Under the pieces are notes generated by a model, which was not told where the DNA came from, did no database searches, and worked only from the letters and a program-made list of their open reading frames with translations. Positions 8,844-16,888 of a stretch of 64,000 nucleotides of DNA are shown here, piece by piece. Origin of the DNA: Treponema medium (lineage in GTDB: Bacteria > Spirochaetota > Spirochaetia > Treponematales > Treponemataceae); NCBI RefSeq assembly GCF_017161265.1, contig NZ_CP031393.1:62001-126000 (forward strand). Reading direction: 5' to 3'. The position numbers and the translations under genes are program-made. The first letter of the stretch is position 1, and each line of letters opens with the position of its first letter.

Positions 8844-9095
8844 CTACGCTTGCGTTACAGATGCTAAATGTCTGCCATTGCGGTGATGATACACAACCGT
8901 ACCGTCTACAGTTGCAAATAAGGTATCATCCTTGCCGCGGCCGACATTGTCGCCCGGATGGATGGGAGTTCCGCGCTGACGGACTAAAATGGAACCGGCT
9001 TTTACCGTCTGTCCGCCGTATACCTTAACGCCCAAATATTTAGGGTTTGAATCTCGTCCGTTTTTTGCACCGCTTCCGCCTCGTTTCCGTGCCAT
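8844..9095 (-). CDS. rpmA: Ribosomal protein L27
   Basis: 83 residues with the L27 core ([15 protein letters not shown], then [23 protein letters not shown]). It reaches the peptidyl-transferase centre of the 50S subunit. The start is preceded by GAGGAGG at good spacing. The N-terminus begins directly with the mature-type sequence: there is no hydrophobic extension ending in Phe of the Firmicutes kind, and an in-frame TGA lies 15-18 bases upstream, so no hidden extension is possible. That is odd because the Prp protease that removes such extensions is encoded next door. Confidence 0.97.
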   Translation of the reverse strand: MARKRGGSGAKNGRDSNPKYLGVKVYGGQTVKAGSILVRQRGTPIHPGDNVGRGKDDTLFATVDGTVVYHHRNGRHLASVTQA

Positions 9096-9130
9096 AGTAG
9101 CCTCCTCGTATCAGATAAGCATCTGTGTGC

Positions 9131-9454
9131 TTACCGCTGTATCTTTTTGCATTGAACCGCTTGCGGATATTCTTCCTGTAAAGAAGTTATCCCAAGCCAT
9201 AAAAACTCCGCTGCATACCGTAATTTTTCGCTTTGCGTTTCGTCATAGCTGAGTACCCGAAAAGAAAGCGAACCGCGCTGTTCCGCACTGACATCAGCTT
9301 GCACGGAACCGAGCGCCTGTACAGTCGTCCTTAAAAGGATCGTTACGGCTGCACACACAATATCATGTCCTTTAATGCCGCTATTCGCATGGCCGGAAGC
9401 TTCAACGGAAAGGAGATGCTCCTTTTCATCAAGCTCCAAAAGGACTTGTATCAT
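9131..9454 (-). CDS. prp: Prp-family ribosomal-processing cysteine protease homologue
   Basis: 107 residues (YsxB/Prp family). The catalytic pair is present as H22 in SGHANSG and C34 in GHDIVCAAV, at the same positions as in the characterised staphylococcal enzyme. In Firmicutes Prp cleaves the N-terminal extension of L27 during ribosome assembly. The gene lies between rplU and rpmA as usual, 8 bases after rplU. Because L27 here lacks the extension, the substrate in this organism is unclear. Confidence 0.88.
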   Translation of the reverse strand: MIQVLLELDEKEHLLSVEASGHANSGIKGHDIVCAAVTILLRTTVQALGSVQADVSAEQRGSLSFRVLSYDETQSEKLRYAAEFLWLGITSLQEEYPQAVQCKKIQR

Positions 9455-9461
9455 TCCGCGC

Positions 9462-9776
9462 TTACACCCCGGTAATCGAATTAACCGTTAAATAGGTGTA
9501 GTGCTGGCGATGCCCGATTGTGCGGTGATAGTCTTTCTTGCTCTTGTACTTGTATACAATCACCTTCTTATCACGCATACTCTCTTCAACCGTTGCCGAA
9601 ATTTTCGCGCCCGCAACGTAGGGAGCTCCAACAGACACTTTACCGTCATTATTAACCAGTAAAACGGTATCGATATCGATAGCCGTTCCCTGCGGTTCGT
9701 TGATTTTGTCCACCAGAATCTTGGAACCTTGTTCAGCCTTATACTGCTTGCCTTTATATTCAAAAAGTGCGTACAT
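9462..9776 (-). CDS. rplU: Ribosomal protein L21
   Basis: 104 residues, normal length. MYALFEYKGKQYKAEQG and the basic YKSKKDYHRTIGHRQHYT tail are diagnostic of L21, a 50S protein that binds 23S rRNA. It is the first gene of rplU-prp-rpmA; a sigma-70-type promoter lies about 135 bases upstream (9909-9938). Confidence 0.97.
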   Translation of the reverse strand: MYALFEYKGKQYKAEQGSKILVDKINEPQGTAIDIDTVLLVNNDGKVSVGAPYVAGAKISATVEESMRDKKVIVYKYKSKKDYHRTIGHRQHYTYLTVNSITGV

Positions 9777-10254
9777 AAAAACCTCTGTTTACGTTTCTGC
9801 GAAAGTATCTATCACCAAATAGGATAAATAGTTCCGCTTGTTTTATAGATTTTTGTATGATGATATATGAACGGGTGCATACCATCAAAACTAAACGGTT
9901 GATTTCAAAATATAGCATAAAAACGCTACCAAGGTCAAGATGTGGATTCATGGCAAACGCATCAAATTCCTCGGGTAACGCCAAGTTCGCTCGCGTATGC
10001 ACTGACAATGTGACGGGAACTGTCATACTTTGATGGAATGGGTTGTTTTTTCGTCCAAAGGCACCGTAACAGAGCGTTTTTTCTGCTGCCTGCTTCTCTT
10101 GCTTTTTTCAAGCTCGGCAATCAGTTCAGAACAGAGTAAAGTCAACGAATTTCATCATGCAGCGGTTCGAGTGAGTAGCCTTTTTAAAAACTGAGTTCCG
10201 TGCGCACATACGTGAACCCTTGTTTTTAATAGTTCATTTTATTAACATACAGGT
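9777..10254. other. Divergent intergenic region rplU/hslO
   Basis: 478 bases without a gene. It holds the rplU promoter. At 9948-9966 it contains ATGGCAAACGCATCA, the left-end sequence of the dispersed element found at 12.5, 18.5, 25.2 and 28.3 kb, without the rest of that element, so probably a solo fragment. No convincing hslO promoter was found; the hslO start (10255) has no good ribosome-binding site. Confidence 0.5.
9909..9938 (-). promoter_or_regulatory. Promoter of rplU operon
   Basis: On the minus strand TTGACC, an 18-base spacer ending in TGC (an extended -10 element), then TATATT. Predicted transcript leader about 120 bases before rplU. Confidence 0.65.
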
Positions 10255-11217
10255 ATGATATACGCACCTATTGAAGATACGGCGCTGCAACAGCACCTTG
10301 ATAAACTTGAAAAAGATGAACTCCATATTTTTACTGCCGACGACGGACTGTTCCGTGGAGGGCTTTTCCATGGCACGCGGTTCGTAAACCAAATACGCGC
10401 ACAGCACCGGCTGGGTATTCTGGAAACCCTTGTCCTCGGTCAGGCAGGCCTCTGTGCCGCATTGATGATTCAAACAATGAAAGGGCGCGAAACACTCCAG
10501 CTGCGCTACGAAACGGATGGCCCTGCAACCGGTTTTTCCGTAGAAGCAGACTCGCGGGGCTCTGTACGCGGCTACCTTTTGCAAAATCCCATTCCGATTA
10601 CTGCTCCACTTGAAAGCTGGGATCTTGCCCCTTTCTTCGGAAACGGTACTCTCAGCGTTACACGGTTCCCCGAAGCATATCAAACGGAGGGGCGAGATCC
10701 GCAGCGCGGTATTGTCGAAATTAAATACCGGAATATCGCAAAAGACCTTACATGGTATTTTCAGCAATCGGAACAGCTCTACACCGCTTTTAATACAAGT
10801 ATCCGATTTGACAGCATCGGCAGAGTAGTCGGAGCCGGCGGTTTTTTTATTCAACGGATGCCGACAGAGGGAGGAACACGCCGTGGCAGACAATTAAAGA
10901 CGGAAGAAGAAATTGAAGATGCCATTACCAGTATGGAACGGGCATTTACCGCCTGTCCTCCGCTCGGCGATTGGTTCGGTGAAGGCGGCAACTGCGAAGA
11001 CATTATCTTCGGTCTGTTACGAGAGTTTAACCCTCAAGCGGTTGCAACACGGAACATCACTTTTGATTGTCCATGCTCAAAGGAGTATTATCTGGAAGCG
11101 TTGAGGAAATTACCGCAAGCGGAACTGAAAAACTTAAAAGAAACGGCAGACGATCCGCTTGAGATTGTCTGTAGGAATTGCTCCAGCGTATACCATATTC
11201 CGCTTGCCGAACTATAA
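10255..11217 (+). CDS. hslO: Redox-regulated chaperone Hsp33
   Basis: 320 residues. The C-terminal zinc and redox switch is intact: C272 and C274 (CxC) and C306 and C309 (CxxC). The N-terminal domain includes GLAxxGxxGR-type segments characteristic of Hsp33 (for example VGAGGFFIQ). Under oxidising heat stress the cysteines form disulphides and the protein becomes a holdase. It converges on rnc with only 2 bases between stop codons, and no terminator separates them. Confidence 0.94.
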   Translation: MIYAPIEDTALQQHLDKLEKDELHIFTADDGLFRGGLFHGTRFVNQIRAQHRLGILETLVLGQAGLCAALMIQTMKGRETLQLRYETDGPATGFSVEADSRGSVRGYLLQNPIPITAPLESWDLAPFFGNGTLSVTRFPEAYQTEGRDPQRGIVEIKYRNIAKDLTWYFQQSEQLYTAFNTSIRFDSIGRVVGAGGFFIQRMPTEGGTRRGRQLKTEEEIEDAITSMERAFTACPPLGDWFGEGGNCEDIIFGLLREFNPQAVATRNITFDCPCSKEYYLEALRKLPQAELKNLKETADDPLEIVCRNCSSVYHIPLAEL

Positions 11218-11219
11218 AA

Positions 11220-11963
11220 TCAGCAAATCTGCGGTGATAATGCTTTCAATGCGGCCTCTGCAGCTGCCTGTTCCGCTTCTTTTTTGCTTTTTCCTAGAGC
11301 AGGTTCATATTCCTTCTCTTTGATGACAACTTTTACTTGAAAAACTCTGTCATGATCCGGCCCCGATGTCTCTACCAGCACATATTTCGGGATAATACGG
11401 TATTTTTTTTGCACATATTCTTGCAGCAAGGATTTATAATCTCGATATCGATGTTTATTTTGTTCAACCAACTGCATCTGCGGTTCAATAATTTTTAATA
11501 CGAACTGTTGAGCGGCCTTAAACCCTGAATCTAAATAGAAGGCACCGATCAGTGCTTCCACCGCATCGGCAAGCAGAGCCTTTTTCTTTCTCCCTCCCGA
11601 CACTTCTTCACCATGTCCCAGCATCAAATATTTATCAATATTGAGATTCAGTGCAATGGGAAAAAGAGAGTCTTCGGAAACGACAGCTGCTTTAATTTTT
11701 GCAAGATCACCTTCAGGTTTATCGGGATGAGCAAGATACAGCTCCGCCGCAACAATCATACCAAGTACCGAATCGCCCAAAAATTCAAGCCGCTCATTAT
11801 TGATCGGAGAATCGCTGTGTTCATTAGAAAACGAACGATGACGAAAGGCTATATCCAATAAGCTAATATTTTTAAATTTACATCCTGCTTTTTTTTGAAA
11901 AGTAAGCAGTTCTTGCTTCCGGTGTTTTTCTAAAACATGCGTAAAAGGAAACAAGAACGACAT
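11220..11963 (-). CDS. rnc: Ribonuclease III
   Basis: 247 residues. The catalytic signature NERLEFLGDSVL is present with the second acidic cluster ADAVEALIGAFYLD, followed by a C-terminal double-strand RNA-binding domain (about 170-243, ending SKKEAEQAAAEAAL). It processes rRNA and structured RNAs by cutting double-stranded RNA, and so could act on the many long hairpins in this window. ATG 11963 was used; an upstream TTG (11972) is possible. It follows acpP by about 11 bases, the usual rpmF-acpP-rnc order. Confidence 0.96.
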   Translation of the reverse strand: MSFLFPFTHVLEKHRKQELLTFQKKAGCKFKNISLLDIAFRHRSFSNEHSDSPINNERLEFLGDSVLGMIVAAELYLAHPDKPEGDLAKIKAAVVSEDSLFPIALNLNIDKYLMLGHGEEVSGGRKKKALLADAVEALIGAFYLDSGFKAAQQFVLKIIEPQMQLVEQNKHRYRDYKSLLQEYVQKKYRIIPKYVLVETSGPDHDRVFQVKVVIKEKEYEPALGKSKKEAEQAAAEAALKALSPQIC

Positions 11964-11974
11964 CTTTTGCAATA

Positions 11975-12211
11975 TTACTTTGACTGAGATTTAATGAAAT
12001 CGTAAGCATCTCTAACAGTTTCGAATTCACTTACTTTTCCATCGGGAATTTTTATCCCCATCTCTTCTTCGATTGCATACACCAGTTCATACGTATCAAG
12101 GCTATCAGCGCCGAGATCTTGGCGGAATGAAGAATCGAGCGTAATTTTATCCGCATCAATTTCCAATTTGTCTGCAATCAGCTTTTGAATTTGAACAAAT
12201 AATTCGTCCAT
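11975..12211 (-). CDS. acpP: Acyl carrier protein
   Basis: 78 residues, acidic. The phosphopantetheine attachment serine is S37 in GADSLDTYELV. It carries acyl chains in fatty-acid synthesis. It lies between rpmF and rnc; no other fab gene is in the window. Confidence 0.97.
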   Translation of the reverse strand: MDELFVQIQKLIADKLEIDADKITLDSSFRQDLGADSLDTYELVYAIEEEMGIKIPDGKVSEFETVRDAYDFIKSQSK

Positions 12212-12226
12212 AAAGAAAATCCTCTC

Positions 12227-12415
12227 TTAATTTAATGTATCCGGATCAACGACCTGATGTCCGCGGTAAAACCCGCATTTTGAACATACATGATGAGATA
12301 AAATTAAATTGCCGCAATTTGCACACTCCACAAGATGAGGCGCGTTTAACCGCATATTGATTCCTCGACGGCGGCGTGTGCGTGCTTTTGACGTTTTAGC
12401 TCTTGGCACTGCCAT
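12227..12415 (-). CDS. rpmF: Ribosomal protein L32 (zinc-binding form)
   Basis: 62 residues. MAVPRAKTSKARTRRRRG is the L32 N-terminus; C-x2-C (ECANCGN) and C-x2-C (VCSKCGF) form the zinc site, so this is the zinc-containing version. It heads rpmF-acpP-rnc and has a promoter at 12462-12488. Confidence 0.97.
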   Translation of the reverse strand: MAVPRAKTSKARTRRRRGINMRLNAPHLVECANCGNLILSHHVCSKCGFYRGHQVVDPDTLN

Positions 12416-12461
12416 AAGGTAACCTCCCTATTCATAATTAAATCACAAAAAGATATTCCAT

Positions 12462-12488
12462 ATTATACGTGAACCTGAAAATAGTCAA
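12462..12488 (-). promoter_or_regulatory. Promoter of rpmF-acpP-rnc
   Basis: On the minus strand TTGACT, 15-base spacer, TATAAT. The spacer is short but both boxes are near consensus. It lies just outside the left end of the repeat element starting near 12501. Confidence 0.55.
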
Positions 12489-12500
12489 TACATCGTGAAC

Positions 12501-12762
12501 AATCAGGGGCAAACGCATCAGACGTTTTATGAATGTTCCCCGCAAAATAAGAGAGTCTATTCGACCAGAACTGCCAAGGATGGCAGTAGTTCCATACAGC
12601 AGCGATGTTTTGTGTACGCACAAAACTCGCCTTCAACTGTTGTACACGGATGTACAACAGTTGAAGATGGTTCAAATGGTCTCACAGTCTCAATTTTTCC
12701 GCGATTTTTATCTACTTTACCTGATATGTTTACCCATTTACTGAAAAAAATGTGCGAAATTT
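12501..12762 (+). repeat. Dispersed intergenic element, copy A (two GGA-loop hairpins)
   Basis: Shares with copies at 18549, 25177 and 28250 a left end (AAACGCATCA), a CCGCA(G)AATAA arm with an inverted right arm, the segment GGTTCAAATGGTCTCA, and a right end ATGTGCG. Inside are a 6-bp hairpin with hexaloop AAGGAT (12570-12587), a hairpin GTTTTGTG/CACAAAAC (12607-12626), and a perfect 15-bp hairpin with hexaloop ACGGAT (12631-12666). Copy C lacks this inner block. No open reading frame is convincing, so it is a non-coding RNA or foldback element. Confidence 0.75.
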
Positions 12763-13060
12763 TATTTCCTTAAAATACAACAGTTGAACAAAATATAAAT
12801 TTTGGAAACTGTTGTATTCGTGCGCGAAAAGCACACACATCAATACGCAAGTTTTCGAAAGAAAACTTGACGGTTAAAGTGAGCGGCGTCATTGTAGACG
12901 CTCACTTTATACCTATGAAATTTCGCACAGAAGGTAGGCAACCGCTCAAAATATTTTTAATGCGGTTGCCCTGTAACCCCATCTAAAGAAAAATGACGAC
13001 CAAAGGGAGCACCCTTTGGAAACCCCATCCGGCTTTTGCAAAAAGACTTTGATGCATCAA
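12751..13060. other. Dense array of inverted repeats (possible structured RNA)
   Basis: Perfect inverted repeats in order: TGTGCGAAATTT 12751-12762 with 12918-12929, enclosing an 11-bp stem 12775-12785/12807-12817, a 9-bp stem 12848-12856/12861-12869 and a 9-bp stem 12876-12884/12900-12908. Then a 9-bp stem 12937-12945/12962-12970, an 8-bp stem 13000-13007/13012-13019, and a 12-bp palindrome at 13049-13060. The closing 12-bp stem makes a multi-branched fold likely. The rest of the 815-base gap 12416-13230 holds copy A and the lipoprotein's upstream region. Confidence 0.6.
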
Positions 13061-13230
13061 GAAGCCTTGCAAATAATTCTCGCAGATCTATGTTTTTTCT
13101 ACGGAATGGGATATACTACATTATAAAAAAACGGTAAAGTGTGAATACCGAAAAAGATAACGAATAAGCTGGAAGTTTTGTTCTATATAATAAATGCGAA
13201 TCGGCTATTTTTTGTGGGAGGAGGAAGACT

Positions 13231-15732
13231 ATGAAAAAACTGCGTTTAATTTCCGTAAGTATTTTGTTTGCAGCGCTATGCATTATCTTTACGGCCTGTA
13301 ACCAAGGTTTGACAGCCGGAAAAGGTACCGGCGAGGTGAGGATTGTCATCGACAATGGGGCAACCCGTGCCGTTAATGCCGAGGGAATGCCTCAATTTGA
13401 TGAATCCAATACTAAGATTACCGTTACCGGCGAGGATGGTAATCAACTGGCGGAAGGAACAACATCGGTTACGCTGACGCTTGATATCGGAAAGAAAATA
13501 AGCATAAAGGTTGTTGTAACAACCGAGGCAGGCGAGTGGCGCGGTACAAAAGAGCACACCGTTACGGCAGGAACCAATACCGTTGCCGTAAAGCTTTCCA
13601 AAACGCCGAAGAGTATGAAGAATATCCTTGTTGACGATGTAGAACAGGGTGCTTTCGGGGATGCAACGGTAACGCTCAAATTAGCAAATGGAGAAACACC
13701 AATTGACCACGTGCAGATCAACGGTAATTATATAATTCCGGTAACTGCACGGGACGGTATCGGACGGATATACATGCTGTATGATAAGAGCGGCAGACAC
13801 TTTACCCGCTTTGATACCGAAGGAAAAATTGATTTCGGATTTGAAAGCGCTATTATGGGTGTACTACCGAGTACTATCGAAATAAAAGCTATGACGGTTG
13901 ATCCTAAAACCAATAGGATCTTTGTAGTCGATGGAGACAAGCATGTCCATGCTGTAACGGAAACCGGGCATAATACTTTTACACGCTCAGACAGTGTTGA
14001 CCTTGCTACACTGCCAGACATAGTGACTGCCGACATTCTTACTGCAGTGGCTGCATATAACGGTGAACTTTTCTTAACGGTACAACGCAACCGCTCACCC
14101 TCTCTCGCTAAACCTAATAAACTGTTTGCCTGTACCGCGGCGCTGTCTGGAACGACTCTTACACTTACCGAAAAAAATGCAGCTGAGCTTGATGAACTCC
14201 GTACCAGCGCGGTAATGAATGTCCCCACTCAGTGTACCGGGCTCTTTGCGGACGCAAGCGGTGTGTACTGTTTGCTGCGGGAGCAAAGGCTTGATGGTGG
14301 AATGCTCTATTATATGGTGGGTGCGCTTGCCTGCTATTCTCGTGACGATAATACCGTTACCTATTTAAAAAAACACCCGAAAGCCGGTACTGCAGATGCA
14401 TACCTTCCTTTTGAATCAGCTTCTTTCGCAAATCCCGTCGGTTTTATCGGTAGTGACGAAGACTATATCTACATTGCGGATGACGGAATCAACATAAAGT
14501 ACCTCAACGAAAATTGGCGGATTAACGGAAATAAAAACCGCATCGCTGCCTTTAACCGGAAAACAAAGGAAATAACATTCAGCGACTCGGATGCGACATG
14601 GTATGCAGAAAAACCCGGCTACAAATATCCCGAAACACCGGTGCTGCTGTGGGAGAAAGATACTAGTGGTAACTTCCGCTATTGGGTAAGCACTGATGGA
14701 ACAAGCTCTGCACCGGCTGAAGCTACAAAAATCTTTCAAACTACTGTTCCAACCAATAAAATTACCGATATTTTCTGCTATGACCAAGAGGGTAATTTGT
14801 ATATACTGTGGAAGGAATCAACGGTGTATTGTGTTACACGATTTGAGCTGAAAAACGGTACCTATGATTTTACACAGGGTGCGCAACTGAATTTGGGTAT
14901 TACAAATAAGGTTGTCGCCATTGCGGCAGATGTTTCTGATGGACAAAAGTTCCTGTATTGTGCTGCTAAAGTGTCCGCTGGATACACAATACAACAGCGG
15001 ACATGGGCTTCTAACTTTACATCGGCTGCTTTTACATCCTATAACGTTACACTCCCATCAGACAAAGACGTTACGGCTCTTGCTGCAAACAAGGACGGGG
15101 TGTTTGTCGGTGTAAGGGCAATAAACGTATCTCCTGCCGGTTATACATTATCGGTAAATAAATACGCCAAGCAGGACGGAGTTGATAAAGGAACGATTAC
15201 TGTCGGAGAACTTCAATTGACTCCTACGGAACCTAGTGGTCCCTATCCGCCTTATACGAAAATTGAAAGCACCATTAATGATCTGCGAATAGTTGATGGT
15301 ATGTTGTATGCTATTACATCAAAGCTAGAAAAGAGAATGGCATATAGGACTGGAGATTATGGAACCGATGAGTTTAAGAGTAGCGGACGACTGTACAAAA
15401 TAGCAGAAGCAGCATCGTTCTCCGGTAACGCAATGGTGTTGCATGCAAAGTATCCCGTACTTCCTCAAGGTACTTCGAGACAGGGAGTCGGCTATGGATT
15501 TTACCGCTTTATCGCCGTTAAGCCGAAAAAGCTCGTCATTGCTTCGGGCGGTGCTTACGCTATAGGCGGAAACGCTCTTGCTTCTTCTAGTACGCAGCCT
15601 GATCGAGCGAGTGACAATAAAGTAATGACATACGATTTAGACGGGAATTTACAGGAACCGGAAGAAAAGAATGCCGGCGGCACATTTTCTCAGAAATTGA
15701 GTGTCGACGGTTCCGGCTTTAACTGGGAATAA
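13231..15732 (+). CDS. Large treponemal lipoprotein
   Basis: 833 residues. Lipoprotein signal peptide with the lipidation cysteine at C23 (IIFTAC|N). After a short linker comes an Ig-like region (about 30-125, beginning GTGEVRIVI), then about 700 residues of beta-rich sequence with recurring segments of the type DGVFVG, IYIADDGI, NRIAAFNRKTKEI and DLYIL-like turns, consistent with a beta-propeller-like surface lipoprotein; this is an impression, not a domain hit. No known function. The start is backed by GGGAGGAGG. The structured non-coding region lies directly upstream, so its leader could be regulated. Confidence 0.85.
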   Translation: MKKLRLISVSILFAALCIIFTACNQGLTAGKGTGEVRIVIDNGATRAVNAEGMPQFDESNTKITVTGEDGNQLAEGTTSVTLTLDIGKKISIKVVVTTEAGEWRGTKEHTVTAGTNTVAVKLSKTPKSMKNILVDDVEQGAFGDATVTLKLANGETPIDHVQINGNYIIPVTARDGIGRIYMLYDKSGRHFTRFDTEGKIDFGFESAIMGVLPSTIEIKAMTVDPKTNRIFVVDGDKHVHAVTETGHNTFTRSDSVDLATLPDIVTADILTAVAAYNGELFLTVQRNRSPSLAKPNKLFACTAALSGTTLTLTEKNAAELDELRTSAVMNVPTQCTGLFADASGVYCLLREQRLDGGMLYYMVGALACYSRDDNTVTYLKKHPKAGTADAYLPFESASFANPVGFIGSDEDYIYIADDGINIKYLNENWRINGNKNRIAAFNRKTKEITFSDSDATWYAEKPGYKYPETPVLLWEKDTSGNFRYWVSTDGTSSAPAEATKIFQTTVPTNKITDIFCYDQEGNLYILWKESTVYCVTRFELKNGTYDFTQGAQLNLGITNKVVAIAADVSDGQKFLYCAAKVSAGYTIQQRTWASNFTSAAFTSYNVTLPSDKDVTALAANKDGVFVGVRAINVSPAGYTLSVNKYAKQDGVDKGTITVGELQLTPTEPSGPYPPYTKIESTINDLRIVDGMLYAITSKLEKRMAYRTGDYGTDEFKSSGRLYKIAEAASFSGNAMVLHAKYPVLPQGTSRQGVGYGFYRFIAVKPKKLVIASGGAYAIGGNALASSSTQPDRASDNKVMTYDLDGNLQEPEEKNAGGTFSQKLSVDGSGFNWE

Positions 15733-15740
15733 CCCGTAAG

Positions 15741-16730
15741 ATGACTTTTCTCCAACGCTGCGCGGCGCGCTTCCGGCGTACTGCGCAGCAAAAGCCGCCG
15801 GTCAGCCTCTGTGTGCCGGTGTACGGGACGGAGGGGCTTGTCGGGCGGTTTTTAGACAGCGTGTTACAGCAGGCGGAAGCGCCGCTGTTTGAAACTATCG
15901 TTGTCAATGACGGCAGCCCCGGCACAAAAGAACTTGAGCGGATTATTAAAGTGTACGCAAAGCGGTTTAAAGCGCAGGGGCTGCCGTTTGTATTTTTGGA
16001 ACACGGAAAAAACCTTGGGCTGGTGGAAGCGCGCCGGACAGCAGTGAACGCTGCATCGGGGGGATATCTCGCCTTTGCCGACTCCGACGATGAATTGCCT
16101 CCCGCGGCTCTCCGCATCCTATACGATGCTAGTTGTGCCTCCGGCGCGGATATTGTGCATGGAAAGGCCGCGGTATTCGGTACGGAAGGGGAGCCGGAAG
16201 CTCGCATCGAAACCTTTGCACAAAAAGCAGCACATGTGTATTTCGGTACTCTTACCGGCGATGCAATTATGCACGGATTTCTGATAGAACACCTCTATTC
16301 GGACTTTTTATGGGGCAAACTCTTTAAAACCAGTCTTGTCCAAAAAGCTTTCGCAGAAATTCCCTTTACCTATTGCACCATGGCAGAAGACGTTCTTACC
16401 TTCTTTTTTATTGCCTTACATGCCGGTACCTACATAGGCATACCCGAAACCGTATACAACTACCGCATCAACACCGGTGTTACTTCCCGCAAAGAAATCA
16501 CCGAGCTTGCCGAATGGGAAAAAGTGTGCTCTGCCGCTTCGGTGTTTACCATTATTCTTTCGTATTTGGATGAGCACCCCGCTATCGGTAGCGAAATACG
16601 CAAAGCGGCCAAAGCCATCGGGCGTTCATACCGCACCGATAACCTCGCACAGTTGGAAGCCTGCGTTACGCCTGCATTACAAGAAGAGGCACGAGCTATG
16701 TTGAATGAGTGGTGGGGAATTATTGATTAA
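15741..16730 (+). CDS. Family 2 glycosyltransferase
   Basis: 329 residues. GT-A fold signature: VSLCVPVYGTEGLVGRFLDSVL at the start, VVNDGSPG, and a metal-binding DXD-type site FADSDDELP near residue 115. It transfers a sugar from a nucleotide donor; acceptor unknown. It starts 8 bases after the lipoprotein stop, so the two are probably co-transcribed, but the start has only a weak ribosome-binding site. Confidence 0.9.
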   Translation: MTFLQRCAARFRRTAQQKPPVSLCVPVYGTEGLVGRFLDSVLQQAEAPLFETIVVNDGSPGTKELERIIKVYAKRFKAQGLPFVFLEHGKNLGLVEARRTAVNAASGGYLAFADSDDELPPAALRILYDASCASGADIVHGKAAVFGTEGEPEARIETFAQKAAHVYFGTLTGDAIMHGFLIEHLYSDFLWGKLFKTSLVQKAFAEIPFTYCTMAEDVLTFFFIALHAGTYIGIPETVYNYRINTGVTSRKEITELAEWEKVCSAASVFTIILSYLDEHPAIGSEIRKAAKAIGRSYRTDNLAQLEACVTPALQEEARAMLNEWWGIID

Positions 16731-16789
16731 GAATTGAGAATTACCCTTTCCTGCATACCTGATGCTGTGTTACATCGTCTGTTTTTCCA

Positions 16790-16818
16790 TTGCATAAATA
16801 CCAAAGGGATTATATACT
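16790..16818 (+). promoter_or_regulatory. Promoter of the YggS gene
   Basis: TTGCAT, 17-base spacer, TATACT. Transcription would begin near 16825, so the mRNA leader would start at or within the hairpin at 16821-16852. Confidence 0.6.
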
Positions 16819-16820
16819 AG

Positions 16821-16852
16821 ACCCGTTCCGAAACGGAAGTTTCCGAACAGGT
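16821..16852 (+). repeat. Hairpin with GGAA loop in the YggS leader
   Basis: Arms ACC-GTTC-GAAAC and GTTTC-GAAC-GGT pair with two single mismatches around a GGAA tetraloop. A related hairpin with the ACCTGTTC/GAACAGGT arms occurs at 38048-38078. It may be a regulatory hairpin because the YggS start (16889) has no Shine-Dalgarno at normal distance. Confidence 0.5.
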
Positions 16853-16888
16853 TTACTTTAGGGTATCAGGAGCATACGGTACATTTTT

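Noticed and set aside
12570-12666. Reading the GGA-hairpin elements as integron attC sites
   Set aside because: Treponemes can carry attC arrays, but these hairpins lack convincing RYYYAAC/GTTRRRY core pairs, do not lie between cassette-like small genes, and have perfect stems with fixed GGA loops rather than attC bulges.
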